The notes beneath the pieces are model-generated. The model searched no databases and was not told the DNA's origin. It saw only the letters and a list, made by a program, of their open reading frames with translations. 6,413 bases of DNA, taken from contig JANRKG010000311.1 in assembly GCA_033763635.1 (NCBI GenBank), positions 1 through 6,413 of the forward strand. Direction: 5' to 3'. The DNA comes from JANRKG01 sp033763635. GTDB lineage: Bacteria > Cyanobacteriota > Cyanobacteriia > GCF-001939115. Below, piece by piece: positions 1-6,243 of this stretch. Within the stretch, counting starts at the first letter, position 1. Every line of letters starts with the position of its first letter. The translations under genes were made by a program, and so were the position numbers.

Positions 1-2040
1 GAGTTTTGCGGGAGGAACGAGAGCGTAAGCATAATTAATCACAGGCATGGTGGGATTTCCCACCAGCAAAACATTACTGGAATTGTCGGGCAATGTGGAC
101 TTCCGATGTTGCCGAATAAATTGCAACACTTGAATTGAGGGAGCAAAGGAAATCGTGTGCTTTTCTAGTAAATACCGACCCTGGGAGTCCTGCAACGCGG
201 CAAAGGGCAGGAGAAACAAGCGACCCTGGGGAATGAAGATCACCCGCTCATTGGGATTGCTGGGCAACAAATCTGCGATCGGGGCAATGAGGAGTTGATG
301 AAGCCGTTGCAGGTGTTCATTCGTTGTGGAGGGAGTCGGTAATTCATTGAACTGTTGATCCGATTGAGCGACATTAAACGCGATCGGTTGGCTTCCCCTA
401 GATTTGATTGCCGTTTCGCAGGTCACAATTCCCAGGCAACGGGTTGCCATCACCAAATTGTCAAGGGAGGTGTTTTGTTGTTTGAGCGGACTGAGATCAA
501 CCTGGCGAAACGTGATCTGTCCCGTGGGCTGAATCACCCAAATGAACAGGTATTCCTCTGATGTTGTCGGGCTGCGCTCCTCTTTAATGTGGGCATATTC
601 CACCAGCGTTGCATTTTGTTCCCTGGCAACTTGTTGAATTTCTGCAATACGGATGGATTGAAACTCGTCTGGTGCTTTTCCCTGCGTTCGTTGCAGTAAA
701 AGTTCTGAGTAAGCCCTTCCCCGTCCCTGCTCAGATACCTCCAGGGCTGCTTGCACCTGCTTCTGAGCAATCAAGACCCGTTGCAGCGTCTGATATCCGT
801 TCCACCCTTTGAGGGGATTTTCCGCGTATCCTCCTGCTTTCTGGAAATTGTTGAGTTGCTGAAGCACCAACTCATGCCATTGAATTGATTCCCGGAGAGA
901 CTGTTCTGCATCTGCAAGTTTTCCAGATTTCAATAACGCCAATCCGATGTCAGACGTGAGAGCCATGCTTAACACAAGCTGGCGATCGCCGAATGTCCGC
1001 GTGATCGCTAAACTCTGTTGATAGTGTTCCAGAGCCTTTCCATTGTTCCCCAGTGCATAGTACACTCGCCCAATCTGATTCAAAATGATCGCTTCAGTCT
1101 CACGGTCTTTCTTCTCCTGGGTATAAGAGAGCTTCTGTTGTAAGCTTTCCAGGGCCTTCCCGTAGTTCCCCGACCGATAATAGGCATTTCCCAGATTGTA
1201 CAGAATACCCATTTCGGCTTCGCGGTTTTTCATCTCCCGATAGAGGCTTAAAAGTTGCCGATCGTATTGAATGCCTCGAACATCGTCTTCCATCTCATAG
1301 AAGTAATTCGTCACATCGTTCACGCGATCGATAGGAACTCGACCATTGATTTGTTTCTCCAGCCTGAACGATTGCTGAAAGTAGCGATCGGCCTTGGAAG
1401 GATCTTTCAGAGCAATGTAAAACCACCCCAAGGTATGCAACGTATCTGCCTCGCCCTTAGCGTTTTTCATCATCCGATACAGGCTTAATAGTTGCTGATA
1501 AGTTCCCAGAGCTTTCCGGTTGTTTCTCTGACTTTGATAAAGACTTCCCAATTGTTCCAGGGTTTTTGCTTCGCCCTCACGGTCTTTTAATTCCCGATAC
1601 AGCCTTAATCGCTGCTGAGCGGACTCTTCTTGCTTCTCTTTATCGCCCAGGAGGCTGTAAGCATATCCCATCTTTTCCAGTGCCCTGGCTTCACCTCGAC
1701 GATCGCCCCTGTCTCGGTAAAGGCGGTAGGCTGCTTGAAAAGAGCGCAGGGCGGATTGAAAGAATTTTGCTTGTTCAGCAGATTTCCATTGGTATCCATC
1801 CGGTCTAGCTGAAAGTGCCTGTCGGATGGCTTGTTCTCCCTGTTCTACTAACCGAGCTGCTTCTGCTGTGCGAGGATCGATCGCTGCAATGTAGGTCTTT
1901 TGTTGTGGCCCATCAGACTGAACGGGTGGGGTTAGTTCTGCCATTTCAGCCTGAACAGATAGGGGACTTAAGACCAGCAAGAGGGTTAGTCCGAACAAAA
2001 GTTGAGTAGAACAATCGGATATACCATTAAAAATAGGCAT
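1..2040 (-). CDS. Secreted TPR-CHAT domain protein, C-terminus beyond the window
   Basis: An open frame of 680 codons runs from the ATG at 2040 to base 1 without a stop, so the gene is cut by the window edge. Residues 1-31 look like a Sec signal peptide: a short polar start, the hydrophobic core LLFGLTLLLVLSPLSV, and a likely cut after VQA. Residues about 87-394 are TPRs with a 40-residue period (GEAKTLEQLGSLY, NLGNAYYRSGNYGKALE, NQIGRVYYALGNNGKALEHY). Residues about 590-680 match the start of a CHAT domain, a caspase-clan peptidase fold: RVIFIPQGRLFLLPFAALQD, then ISFAPSIQVLQF and VLLVGNP. The CHAT His and Cys normally come later and are not visible, so activity cannot be judged. The start is chosen because it supplies the signal peptide; GGGGG 6-10 bases upstream is only a weak ribosome site. 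The family often acts in peptide cleavage or as a signalling scaffold, but the substrate here is unknown. Export would place it in the periplasm or outside the cell. Confidence 0.95.
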   Translation of the reverse strand, partial: MPIFNGISDCSTQLLFGLTLLLVLSPLSVQAEMAELTPPVQSDGPQQKTYIAAIDPRTAEAARLVEQGEQAIRQALSARPDGYQWKSAEQAKFFQSALRSFQAAYRLYRDRGDRRGEARALEKMGYAYSLLGDKEKQEESAQQRLRLYRELKDREGEAKTLEQLGSLYQSQRNNRKALGTYQQLLSLYRMMKNAKGEADTLHTLGWFYIALKDPSKADRYFQQSFRLEKQINGRVPIDRVNDVTNYFYEMEDDVRGIQYDRQLLSLYREMKNREAEMGILYNLGNAYYRSGNYGKALESLQQKLSYTQEKKDRETEAIILNQIGRVYYALGNNGKALEHYQQSLAITRTFGDRQLVLSMALTSDIGLALLKSGKLADAEQSLRESIQWHELVLQQLNNFQKAGGYAENPLKGWNGYQTLQRVLIAQKQVQAALEVSEQGRGRAYSELLLQRTQGKAPDEFQSIRIAEIQQVAREQNATLVEYAHIKEERSPTTSEEYLFIWVIQPTGQITFRQVDLSPLKQQNTSLDNLVMATRCLGIVTCETAIKSRGSQPIAFNVAQSDQQFNELPTPSTTNEHLQRLHQLLIAPIADLLPSNPNERVIFIPQGRLFLLPFAALQDSQGRYLLEKHTISFAPSIQVLQFIRQHRKSTLPDNSSNVLLVGNPTMPVINYAYALVPPAKL
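859..1695 (-). repeat. Degenerate 120-base tandem repeats encoding seven TPR units
   Basis: Residues 116-394 of the TPR-CHAT protein split into units starting near residues 116, 156, 196, 236, 275, 315 and 355, so the DNA period is 120 bases (one unit has 39 codons). Likeness is still visible in the DNA: CCGATA(G/C)AGGCTTA occurs at 1237-1250 and 1474-1487, with a one-base variant at 1594-1607. The unit at 236-274 is degenerate and lacks the usual Gly/Ala/Tyr pattern in helix A, though its helix B (RQLLSLYREMKNRE) closely copies the unit at 156-195 (QQLLSLYRMMKNAK). This suggests growth by internal duplication followed by decay. Confidence 0.8.
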
Positions 2041-2052
2041 AGAAGCCCCCAA

Positions 2053-2066
2053 GTTTATCAATAAAC
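2053..2066. promoter_or_regulatory. Inverted repeat GTTTAT-CA-ATAAAC before the TPR-CHAT gene
   Basis: Two perfect 6-base arms flank a 2-base centre, ending 12 bases upstream of the TPR-CHAT start codon. On the coding strand the site overlaps a poor sigma-70-like pair, TTGAAC and GATAAA with an 18-base spacer. If that promoter were real the leader would be under 10 bases. The position would suit an operator, but the arms are short and AT-rich, so chance is possible. No other convincing promoter for this gene was seen. Confidence 0.25.
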
Positions 2067-2173
2067 AACTGACTGACGTTCAAAGCCAAAGACACCTACT
2101 GTCCATGCTCTACAATTGAAACTCATATCATTTAGCAACGAATTCTGAATTGACTATGATGCCAATTGCGAGT

Positions 2174-2204
2174 GTTCTAGAACCCTGAATCGAATCAGGG
2201 GTTC
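2174..2204 (-). terminator. Stem-loop with overlapping palindrome, possible terminator
   Basis: The bases at 2180-2204 form a stem of nine pairs with one bulged G: GAACCCTGA pairs with TCAGGGGTTC around the loop ATCGAA. The left arm is also part of the perfect 10-base palindrome GTTCTAGAAC at 2174-2183, so the two pairings exclude each other. On the minus strand the stem spans the TGA (2197-2195) that ends a small reading frame, which is where a terminator would sit. No T-run follows on that strand, so a classic Rho-independent terminator is not shown. It could instead be an operator or an RNA-stability element. Confidence 0.35.
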
Positions 2205-2420
2205 ACGATATTTAAGGGAAATCGTTTCTCAAAGGTAGATTCCTTCTCTCCCTCAATAGAGACCAATTGATCGGCAGGAAGAATTGCTTCTAAAAGGCTG
2301 CAAAGAATTCTTTGGTTTTGCTCAATATCTCTGAAGTCACTAATCAATTGACGGGTGACTTCTTAACAGTTTCAAGCTAGGAGAAGTCTTCAGGTCATAT
2401 CTAAGCTGTTCATACTCCAT
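2195..2420 (-). pseudogene. Small gene candidate split between two frames (frameshifted or recoded)
   Basis: An ATG at 2420 has an excellent ribosome site (AGGAG, six bases away) and opens a 26-codon frame, MEYEQLRYDLKTSPSLKLL then RSHPSID, ending at TAG 2342-2340. The frame shifted by +1 is open from 2362 to TGA 2197-2195 (55 codons) and reads like real protein: VTRQLISDFRDIEQNQRIL, then SLLEAILPADQLVSIEG, ending FEKRFPLNIVNP. This second part has no ATG and no ribosome site; its only early start is a TTG at 2347. Joined with a one-base shift near 2362, the two parts give a mostly helical, charged protein of about 74 residues. I do not recognise the family. It lies downstream of the caspase on the same strand and ends at a hairpin. 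Alternatives are a broken remnant, a one-base sequence error, translational recoding, or two unrelated small ORFs. Confidence 0.4.
2333..2362. repeat. Perfect 8-base inverted repeat with palindromic loop
   Basis: GAAGTCAC (2333-2340) and GTGACTTC (2355-2362) are exact reverse complements around a 14-base loop that itself contains the palindrome TCAATTGA (2344-2351). The element nearly coincides with the overlap of the two small reading frames (2340-2362), and the TAG of the first frame lies at its edge. No T-run follows on either strand, so it is not an ordinary terminator. Confidence 0.6.
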
Positions 2421-2426
2421 TTCATT

Positions 2427-2431
2427 CTCCT
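2427..2431 (-). promoter_or_regulatory. Strong Shine-Dalgarno AGGAG for the small gene at 2420
   Basis: On the minus strand AGGAG stands six bases before the ATG at 2420 and three bases after the TAG (2436-2434) of the preceding tiny ORF. Strong sites at ideal spacing are not universal in cyanobacteria, so this argues that translation really starts here, even though the frame it opens is only 26 codons long. Confidence 0.5.
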
Positions 2432-2433
2432 CA

Positions 2434-2538
2434 CTAAAAAGCAAGTAGGATGAATTTAAATAGTACACTTGCCCCTAACATCGGACAGGTCATACTGGCA
2501 AAAACGATGAGCATATCTTTCATGAAAGCTTTCGCCAT
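2434..2538 (-). CDS. Tiny hydrophobic ORF just after the caspase gene
   Basis: ATG at 2538 begins a 34-codon frame, MAKAFMKDMLIVF then ASMTCPMLGASVLFKFILLAF, ending at TAG 2436-2434. A short basic start is followed by about 25 largely hydrophobic residues, enough for one membrane helix. It begins 15 bases after the caspase stop and ends just before the Shine-Dalgarno of the next small ORF, as operon genes often do. No Shine-Dalgarno precedes this ATG. The frame is continuous with the caspase frame through its TGA, so it could also be an extension reached only by readthrough. Short AT-rich frames are easily hydrophobic by chance. I do not recognise the family. Confidence 0.3.
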   Translation of the reverse strand: MAKAFMKDMLIVFASMTCPMLGASVLFKFILLAF

Positions 2539-2553
2539 CGTTGTAGGAAGCGT

Positions 2554-4647
2554 TCACTGCTCGATCGTGACTTGGATCGTTTTTGTCACCCATGCTGCCC
2601 TGGGATCAGGTTCATGGACTCCTGTACGGGTCAAGGGGGGGGCAACCTGTGGATTACCACCAAGGGCTTTTAGCAGGTTGCCAAAAGCAGAAACAAAAAG
2701 AGTTCGCCTGGGTTCTTCCCGATGGTTCTTGAGTTCCTCGATCGATGGCAGTTCTAAGTGCTGAAAATCAGCAGGCCCACGAGTTGCACAGAGCTTAAAC
2801 ATTTTCCTGAACTGTCGGTATCCATACCCCTCTGGAACGGTGAGGGTCAATGGAATCTCAATCGATTGCTGAGGCACTAACTCAAAAAAGGCAGATGAGA
2901 TGCCTTGTAAGGGAATTTGTGAAATTGCCCAAGTGGGTTTTAGGTCCATTACAGCAATATTCAGCGATTGAGGTGAAACGTTTTCCACACGGATGTATAC
3001 CAACGTGCCATGCTTTAAGGTGATTTGGCTTTGATTGGAAAAGGGTTGTTTCTTCTGATCTAACAAGACAAATTCCAGGGAGTTTGTCAATTCGGAAGCT
3101 GGGTTATTCAATTCCTGAATGGCTTGATACTTTGCCAGGTGAGCCAATCGTTTAACCACCTCTTTGGGTGCCAAAACGTCATTGATCTGAAGCGGAGGAT
3201 TTAAGTTTTGCAGGGATGATCCAATACAAATCTCATATTCCCCGTTTCTCCCAACTGCAACCTGATAACGCCCTTCCTCTGCTCCCTGGACTTCCTTGAT
3301 CCAGGCATTTCCGACTAAAGCTTTTCGTACTGCTTCCAGGGCGGTCTTCTGCTGATCCACGAGCGTTTGAGTGGGTAATTCGTGTTCAGCCTCTCCTAAT
3401 TGCTTCTGGTCAAATAAGCGAACTCGGCGTATCAAGTCAACGGGGGGCGACAAAATAACCGCAGGTGAACCTTGCTCGATTGGTTTGACGACAATTCCGC
3501 CCTCGCCGGGATCAAGAATTCTGGCATAGGCATTGGATGCTTTGATATCGTCCGTAACCTCTACGATCGCCAGTTGCTTCTGTTTATCAGTGAAATCAGA
3601 TGTGTTGAGTGGATAGATTGCAAATCGTGTGCCACTGCTTAACCCATTTGCAAGTCCTGCATTGAGTTGCACCTGCTTCCGGTTCATATCAACTGTCGTC
3701 ACGGCTACTGTATGTAGGGTCAGAATCGTTTTGCCGCCAAACACAGCCCGATCGCCTTCTCCCAATAACATCGGTGATTGGGTCGCGAATTTGCTTTGGA
3801 TTTTGGCACGAACTCGCTCGTATAACGTTTTATAGGTGAGTGTTTCTGGAATGGTAGAGAGGGTATCAATCATCCAGTAGGTGAGTGCCCCATGTCGTTC
3901 TTTGCCATTGACAGCATACTCATAGGCAAACTCCGTTGGACGGCAGGCTGCTAGCAACACATATTCTTTTGATTCGGGAACCCAGCAAGTGCGATGGGTT
4001 CCAGCGGTTAATAATTGCCAGTTATTGATGAGTTCTTCACGGGATGCTACCAGGCTTTCCGTTGGACGGCTTTTGTAATCCTTCTCGCCTGAGCCACGAA
4101 TTGCACAATCTCCCCGTGTTGCACCACCGGAGTGACAACTATCCAAAACGATAGTGACCAACAATCCTTTTTCTGTCATGCGCTTGAGTAAGGTTGCGAG
4201 TTCCACATCCCGCAGGTAGCGTCCATTTTGTTGCCCAATATCCATCGGAACGATACCTTCATCGCTCTGTCCCTCTCCTTTGAGTTCGGGATAGAGGGTT
4301 GTGGCTCTTCCCCCATGCCCGGAATAGTGAATGTAAATGATGTCTTGAGATTGAGCAGTTTCTGTGATTTCTTGAAATGCATGGACGATATTTTCATAAG
4401 TGGGTAGAAGATGATTTTCATCCGTGGATGGAAGAGCGGGTTTGGGCAACGTCCTGGTATTTTCAGTCACATTTGGCGATGTGAGTTTCCGAATGTGTTC
4501 TTCTGGAATTTGCAGTGATTTCTTTAAAAAATCTTGGACAAGATTAATATCACGAACACAACCTTTCAAACTTCTGTAAAGCTTATTAGGTTCGTAATAA
4601 TCAATTCCAATGAGCAGGGCATGAATGGTGGGTGCTTCTTGGGGCAT
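2554..4647 (-). CDS. Caspase-family (C14) protease, orthocaspase/metacaspase type
   Basis: A predicted cytoplasmic cysteine protease of 697 residues counted from the ATG at 4647. The caspase fold starts at once (HALLIGIDYY, then LKGCVRDINLV near 28-38). The catalytic His is H111 in YIHYSGHGG and the nucleophile is C171 in VLDSCHSGG. Asp169, two residues before the Cys, matches the acidic pocket residue that gives metacaspases a preference for Arg or Lys at P1. A p10-like part follows (LLAACRPTEFAYEY, then HGALTYWMI) and ends near GDRAVFGG at 296-305. Residues about 310-697 match no domain I can name and look largely beta-rich, with no TPR, WD40 or NTPase motifs. No signal peptide or membrane helix is seen. 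The same frame also offers TTG 4692 and ATG 4689 (712 or 711 residues), but ATG 4647 has the best ribosome site and puts the fold at the N-terminus. It follows the cyclase gene by 102 bases and is probably co-transcribed with it. Confidence 0.95.
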   Translation of the reverse strand: MPQEAPTIHALLIGIDYYEPNKLYRSLKGCVRDINLVQDFLKKSLQIPEEHIRKLTSPNVTENTRTLPKPALPSTDENHLLPTYENIVHAFQEITETAQSQDIIYIHYSGHGGRATTLYPELKGEGQSDEGIVPMDIGQQNGRYLRDVELATLLKRMTEKGLLVTIVLDSCHSGGATRGDCAIRGSGEKDYKSRPTESLVASREELINNWQLLTAGTHRTCWVPESKEYVLLAACRPTEFAYEYAVNGKERHGALTYWMIDTLSTIPETLTYKTLYERVRAKIQSKFATQSPMLLGEGDRAVFGGKTILTLHTVAVTTVDMNRKQVQLNAGLANGLSSGTRFAIYPLNTSDFTDKQKQLAIVEVTDDIKASNAYARILDPGEGGIVVKPIEQGSPAVILSPPVDLIRRVRLFDQKQLGEAEHELPTQTLVDQQKTALEAVRKALVGNAWIKEVQGAEEGRYQVAVGRNGEYEICIGSSLQNLNPPLQINDVLAPKEVVKRLAHLAKYQAIQELNNPASELTNSLEFVLLDQKKQPFSNQSQITLKHGTLVYIRVENVSPQSLNIAVMDLKPTWAISQIPLQGISSAFFELVPQQSIEIPLTLTVPEGYGYRQFRKMFKLCATRGPADFQHLELPSIEELKNHREEPRRTLFVSAFGNLLKALGGNPQVAPPLTRTGVHEPDPRAAWVTKTIQVTIEQ
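2635..2642 (-). repeat. C8 homopolymer in the caspase gene
   Basis: Eight Gs on the plus strand are eight Cs in the coding strand, within codons GCC CCC CCC for Ala-Pro-Pro, about 26 codons before the caspase stop. Loss of one C puts TGA immediately after the run (GCC CCC CCT TGA). Gain of one C gives about eight altered residues and then TGA. Both outcomes remove the conserved-looking C-terminal tail. Whether the run varies in length in living cells cannot be seen here. Confidence 0.85.
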
Positions 4648-4654
4648 GGTTCTT

Positions 4655-4660
4655 CTCCCT
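4655..4660 (-). promoter_or_regulatory. Shine-Dalgarno AGGGAG that decides the caspase start
   Basis: AGGGAG lies seven bases upstream of the ATG at 4647. The upstream in-frame candidates TTG 4692 and ATG 4689 have only a weak GGAAAG close by, and they would add 15 polar residues (SQQTASTSGRRT and neighbours) that are not part of the caspase fold. Confidence 0.6.
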
Positions 4661-4749
4661 GATGTTGACGCTGTCTGTTGCGATGTCATCAACTTTCCAG
4701 TTCCGTGCTTGGAAGTTGGAGTGGTTCCGGATTGGCATCCCGTCGAATC

Positions 4750-6243
4750 TCAAATCTTTCGCCCCTTCAGCCAGTAAGTCACCATCTCTCCTTTACCTTT
4801 AATCGGTAACGTCCCTCGTTTCTCAAAATGATGGGTATCCTTAAGAATTTGGTACGTGGATTCCGTTACCTGAATGCAACCAGGCAAACTACTTGACTCC
4901 ATCCGACTGGCTGTATTGACTGCATCACCCCACAGGTCATAGATAAACTTTTTGTTACCAATCACTCCGGCAATCACAGGTCCACTATTAATGCCAATCC
5001 TCAAGCGCAAGGGTTCCATGTCGGCAATGTGGAATTCAGGCATGGTAATCACTTCCTGCATCTCCAACGCCATATCCGCGATCGCTGCCGCATGATCCTC
5101 TCGCGGAATTGGCAACCCCCCAGCCACCATGTAGTTATCCCCAATGGTTTTGATTTTCTCCAGGCCATGACGATCGCTGAGTTCATCAAAGGCGGAAAAG
5201 ATCCGATTCAACATAGCAACCAGATCATCCACAGAAATTAAGGTAGAAAGAGTTGTGAACCCGACGATATCGGCAAACAGCACGCTGACCGCCGCGAACC
5301 CATCCGAGATATTGCGCCGCCCCTGCTTCAGTTCTTCGGCGATCGGTTCGGGAAGGATATTTAACAACAAACTTTCTGCCTTTTCCCGTTCTGTCTGGGC
5401 CTCCCCTTCTGCCTTCTTCCGACGGGCCATTTCCTCGTAGTTTCGGAGAAAGGAGTCATTAAATGCCGTCATCACATCCCCCAGTTCATCCCGCCGATCA
5501 ATCACCATCAACTGCGACTGGGGATCGGTCTGGTCCTGCTGGAGTGCTTCGGAGGCCGCCATCAACTGATCCCGGAGTTTCAGAATGGGTACAATCACGA
5601 GGGATTGCACAACGACCATCGTGGCTCCTGTAATCACGATCGAAATCAGGACGACAATCCCGAAAATTCGGAGTGCGTATGCGTAAAGCTGGCCCTGAAT
5701 CGAGAAGGCATCGTGACGAATGACCAGAAGATAATCTTGACGCAAATCTTGAGAAACCCAGGCTGTATCAAAGCGCCGATCGAGCTTAAACCAGTGCTGG
5801 CGGACCTGTTGTTGCTTAATGCGGGCGTAGGTCAATTGGGGCACTTCTCCCAAACGGCCCAACTCTTGACCATCTGAGTCCCGATACAGCACTGCCCCCA
5901 CCAGGTCTTGCATCATGGATTTATTCTGCAACGTCCGGATATGATTGAGCATCTCCTCCGGTGTTGCATTGGGGTCGGTTTCGACAAGCCACTCAATCTT
6001 TGCGGAGGTTACTTCCTTTACCTGATTTTCTAACCTTTTAACCTCATTCTGGATGGAGGGAATAAATACGATTCCTTCAATCACCATAAAACTGGTAAAC
6101 ACAGATAGGGCCAGTCGCCGAGATAGGCGAGCATTGTAGGAAGCCAGAATTTTCAAGAGATGAACTTGCTGCTTGCGGGAAGAAACACGGGAATTCGTTC
6201 CTACGATCGCCTGTTCAGTGGCATGAGGATGGGATTGGGTCAT
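4750..6243 (-). CDS. Membrane adenylate cyclase, class III, with HAMP domain
   Basis: Predicted to convert ATP to cAMP at the inner face of the membrane; 497 residues, complete. A basic N-terminus leads to membrane helix 1 (about 44-62), a periplasmic segment of about 125 residues with no named sensor domain I can assign, helix 2 (about 190-214), a HAMP domain (about 214-270) and a signalling helix ending LLLNILPEPIAEELKQG. The catalytic domain (about 315-495) keeps both metal-binding aspartates, D325 in FADIVGFT and D369 in TIGDNY. Adenine-selecting residues are K365 (KIKTIG) and D436 (YDLWGD), which favours ATP over GTP. Transition-state residues N443 and R447 (AVNTASRM) and the late lysine motif IKGKG are present. 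As one polypeptide it should work as a homodimer. The start at ATG 6243 has no clear Shine-Dalgarno, but it precedes the helix suitably and no better start is seen. Confidence 0.96.
   Translation of the reverse strand: MTQSHPHATEQAIVGTNSRVSSRKQQVHLLKILASYNARLSRRLALSVFTSFMVIEGIVFIPSIQNEVKRLENQVKEVTSAKIEWLVETDPNATPEEMLNHIRTLQNKSMMQDLVGAVLYRDSDGQELGRLGEVPQLTYARIKQQQVRQHWFKLDRRFDTAWVSQDLRQDYLLVIRHDAFSIQGQLYAYALRIFGIVVLISIVITGATMVVVQSLVIVPILKLRDQLMAASEALQQDQTDPQSQLMVIDRRDELGDVMTAFNDSFLRNYEEMARRKKAEGEAQTEREKAESLLLNILPEPIAEELKQGRRNISDGFAAVSVLFADIVGFTTLSTLISVDDLVAMLNRIFSAFDELSDRHGLEKIKTIGDNYMVAGGLPIPREDHAAAIADMALEMQEVITMPEFHIADMEPLRLRIGINSGPVIAGVIGNKKFIYDLWGDAVNTASRMESSSLPGCIQVTESTYQILKDTHHFEKRGTLPIKGKGEMVTYWLKGRKI

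Noticed and set aside
2052..2062. AGTTTATCAAT shared with 6306-6316, both upstream of genes
   Set aside because: A few matches of 11 bases are expected by chance in 6.4 kb, and the distances to the start codons differ greatly, so a common promoter element is not supported.
2180..2204. Resemblance of the hairpin with TTCGATTC loop to a tRNA T-arm
   Set aside because: No acceptor, D or anticodon arms can be built around it, and the stem has a bulge that tRNA T-arms lack.
2113..2350. Four CAATTG hexamers in about 240 bases of the intergenic stretch
   Set aside because: The region is AT-rich, spacing is irregular and flanking bases differ, so I see no repeat unit or binding-site array.
2450..2764. 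A 104-codon plus-strand frame
   Set aside because: It mostly overlaps the 3' end of the well-supported caspase gene on the other strand and has no recognisable domain.
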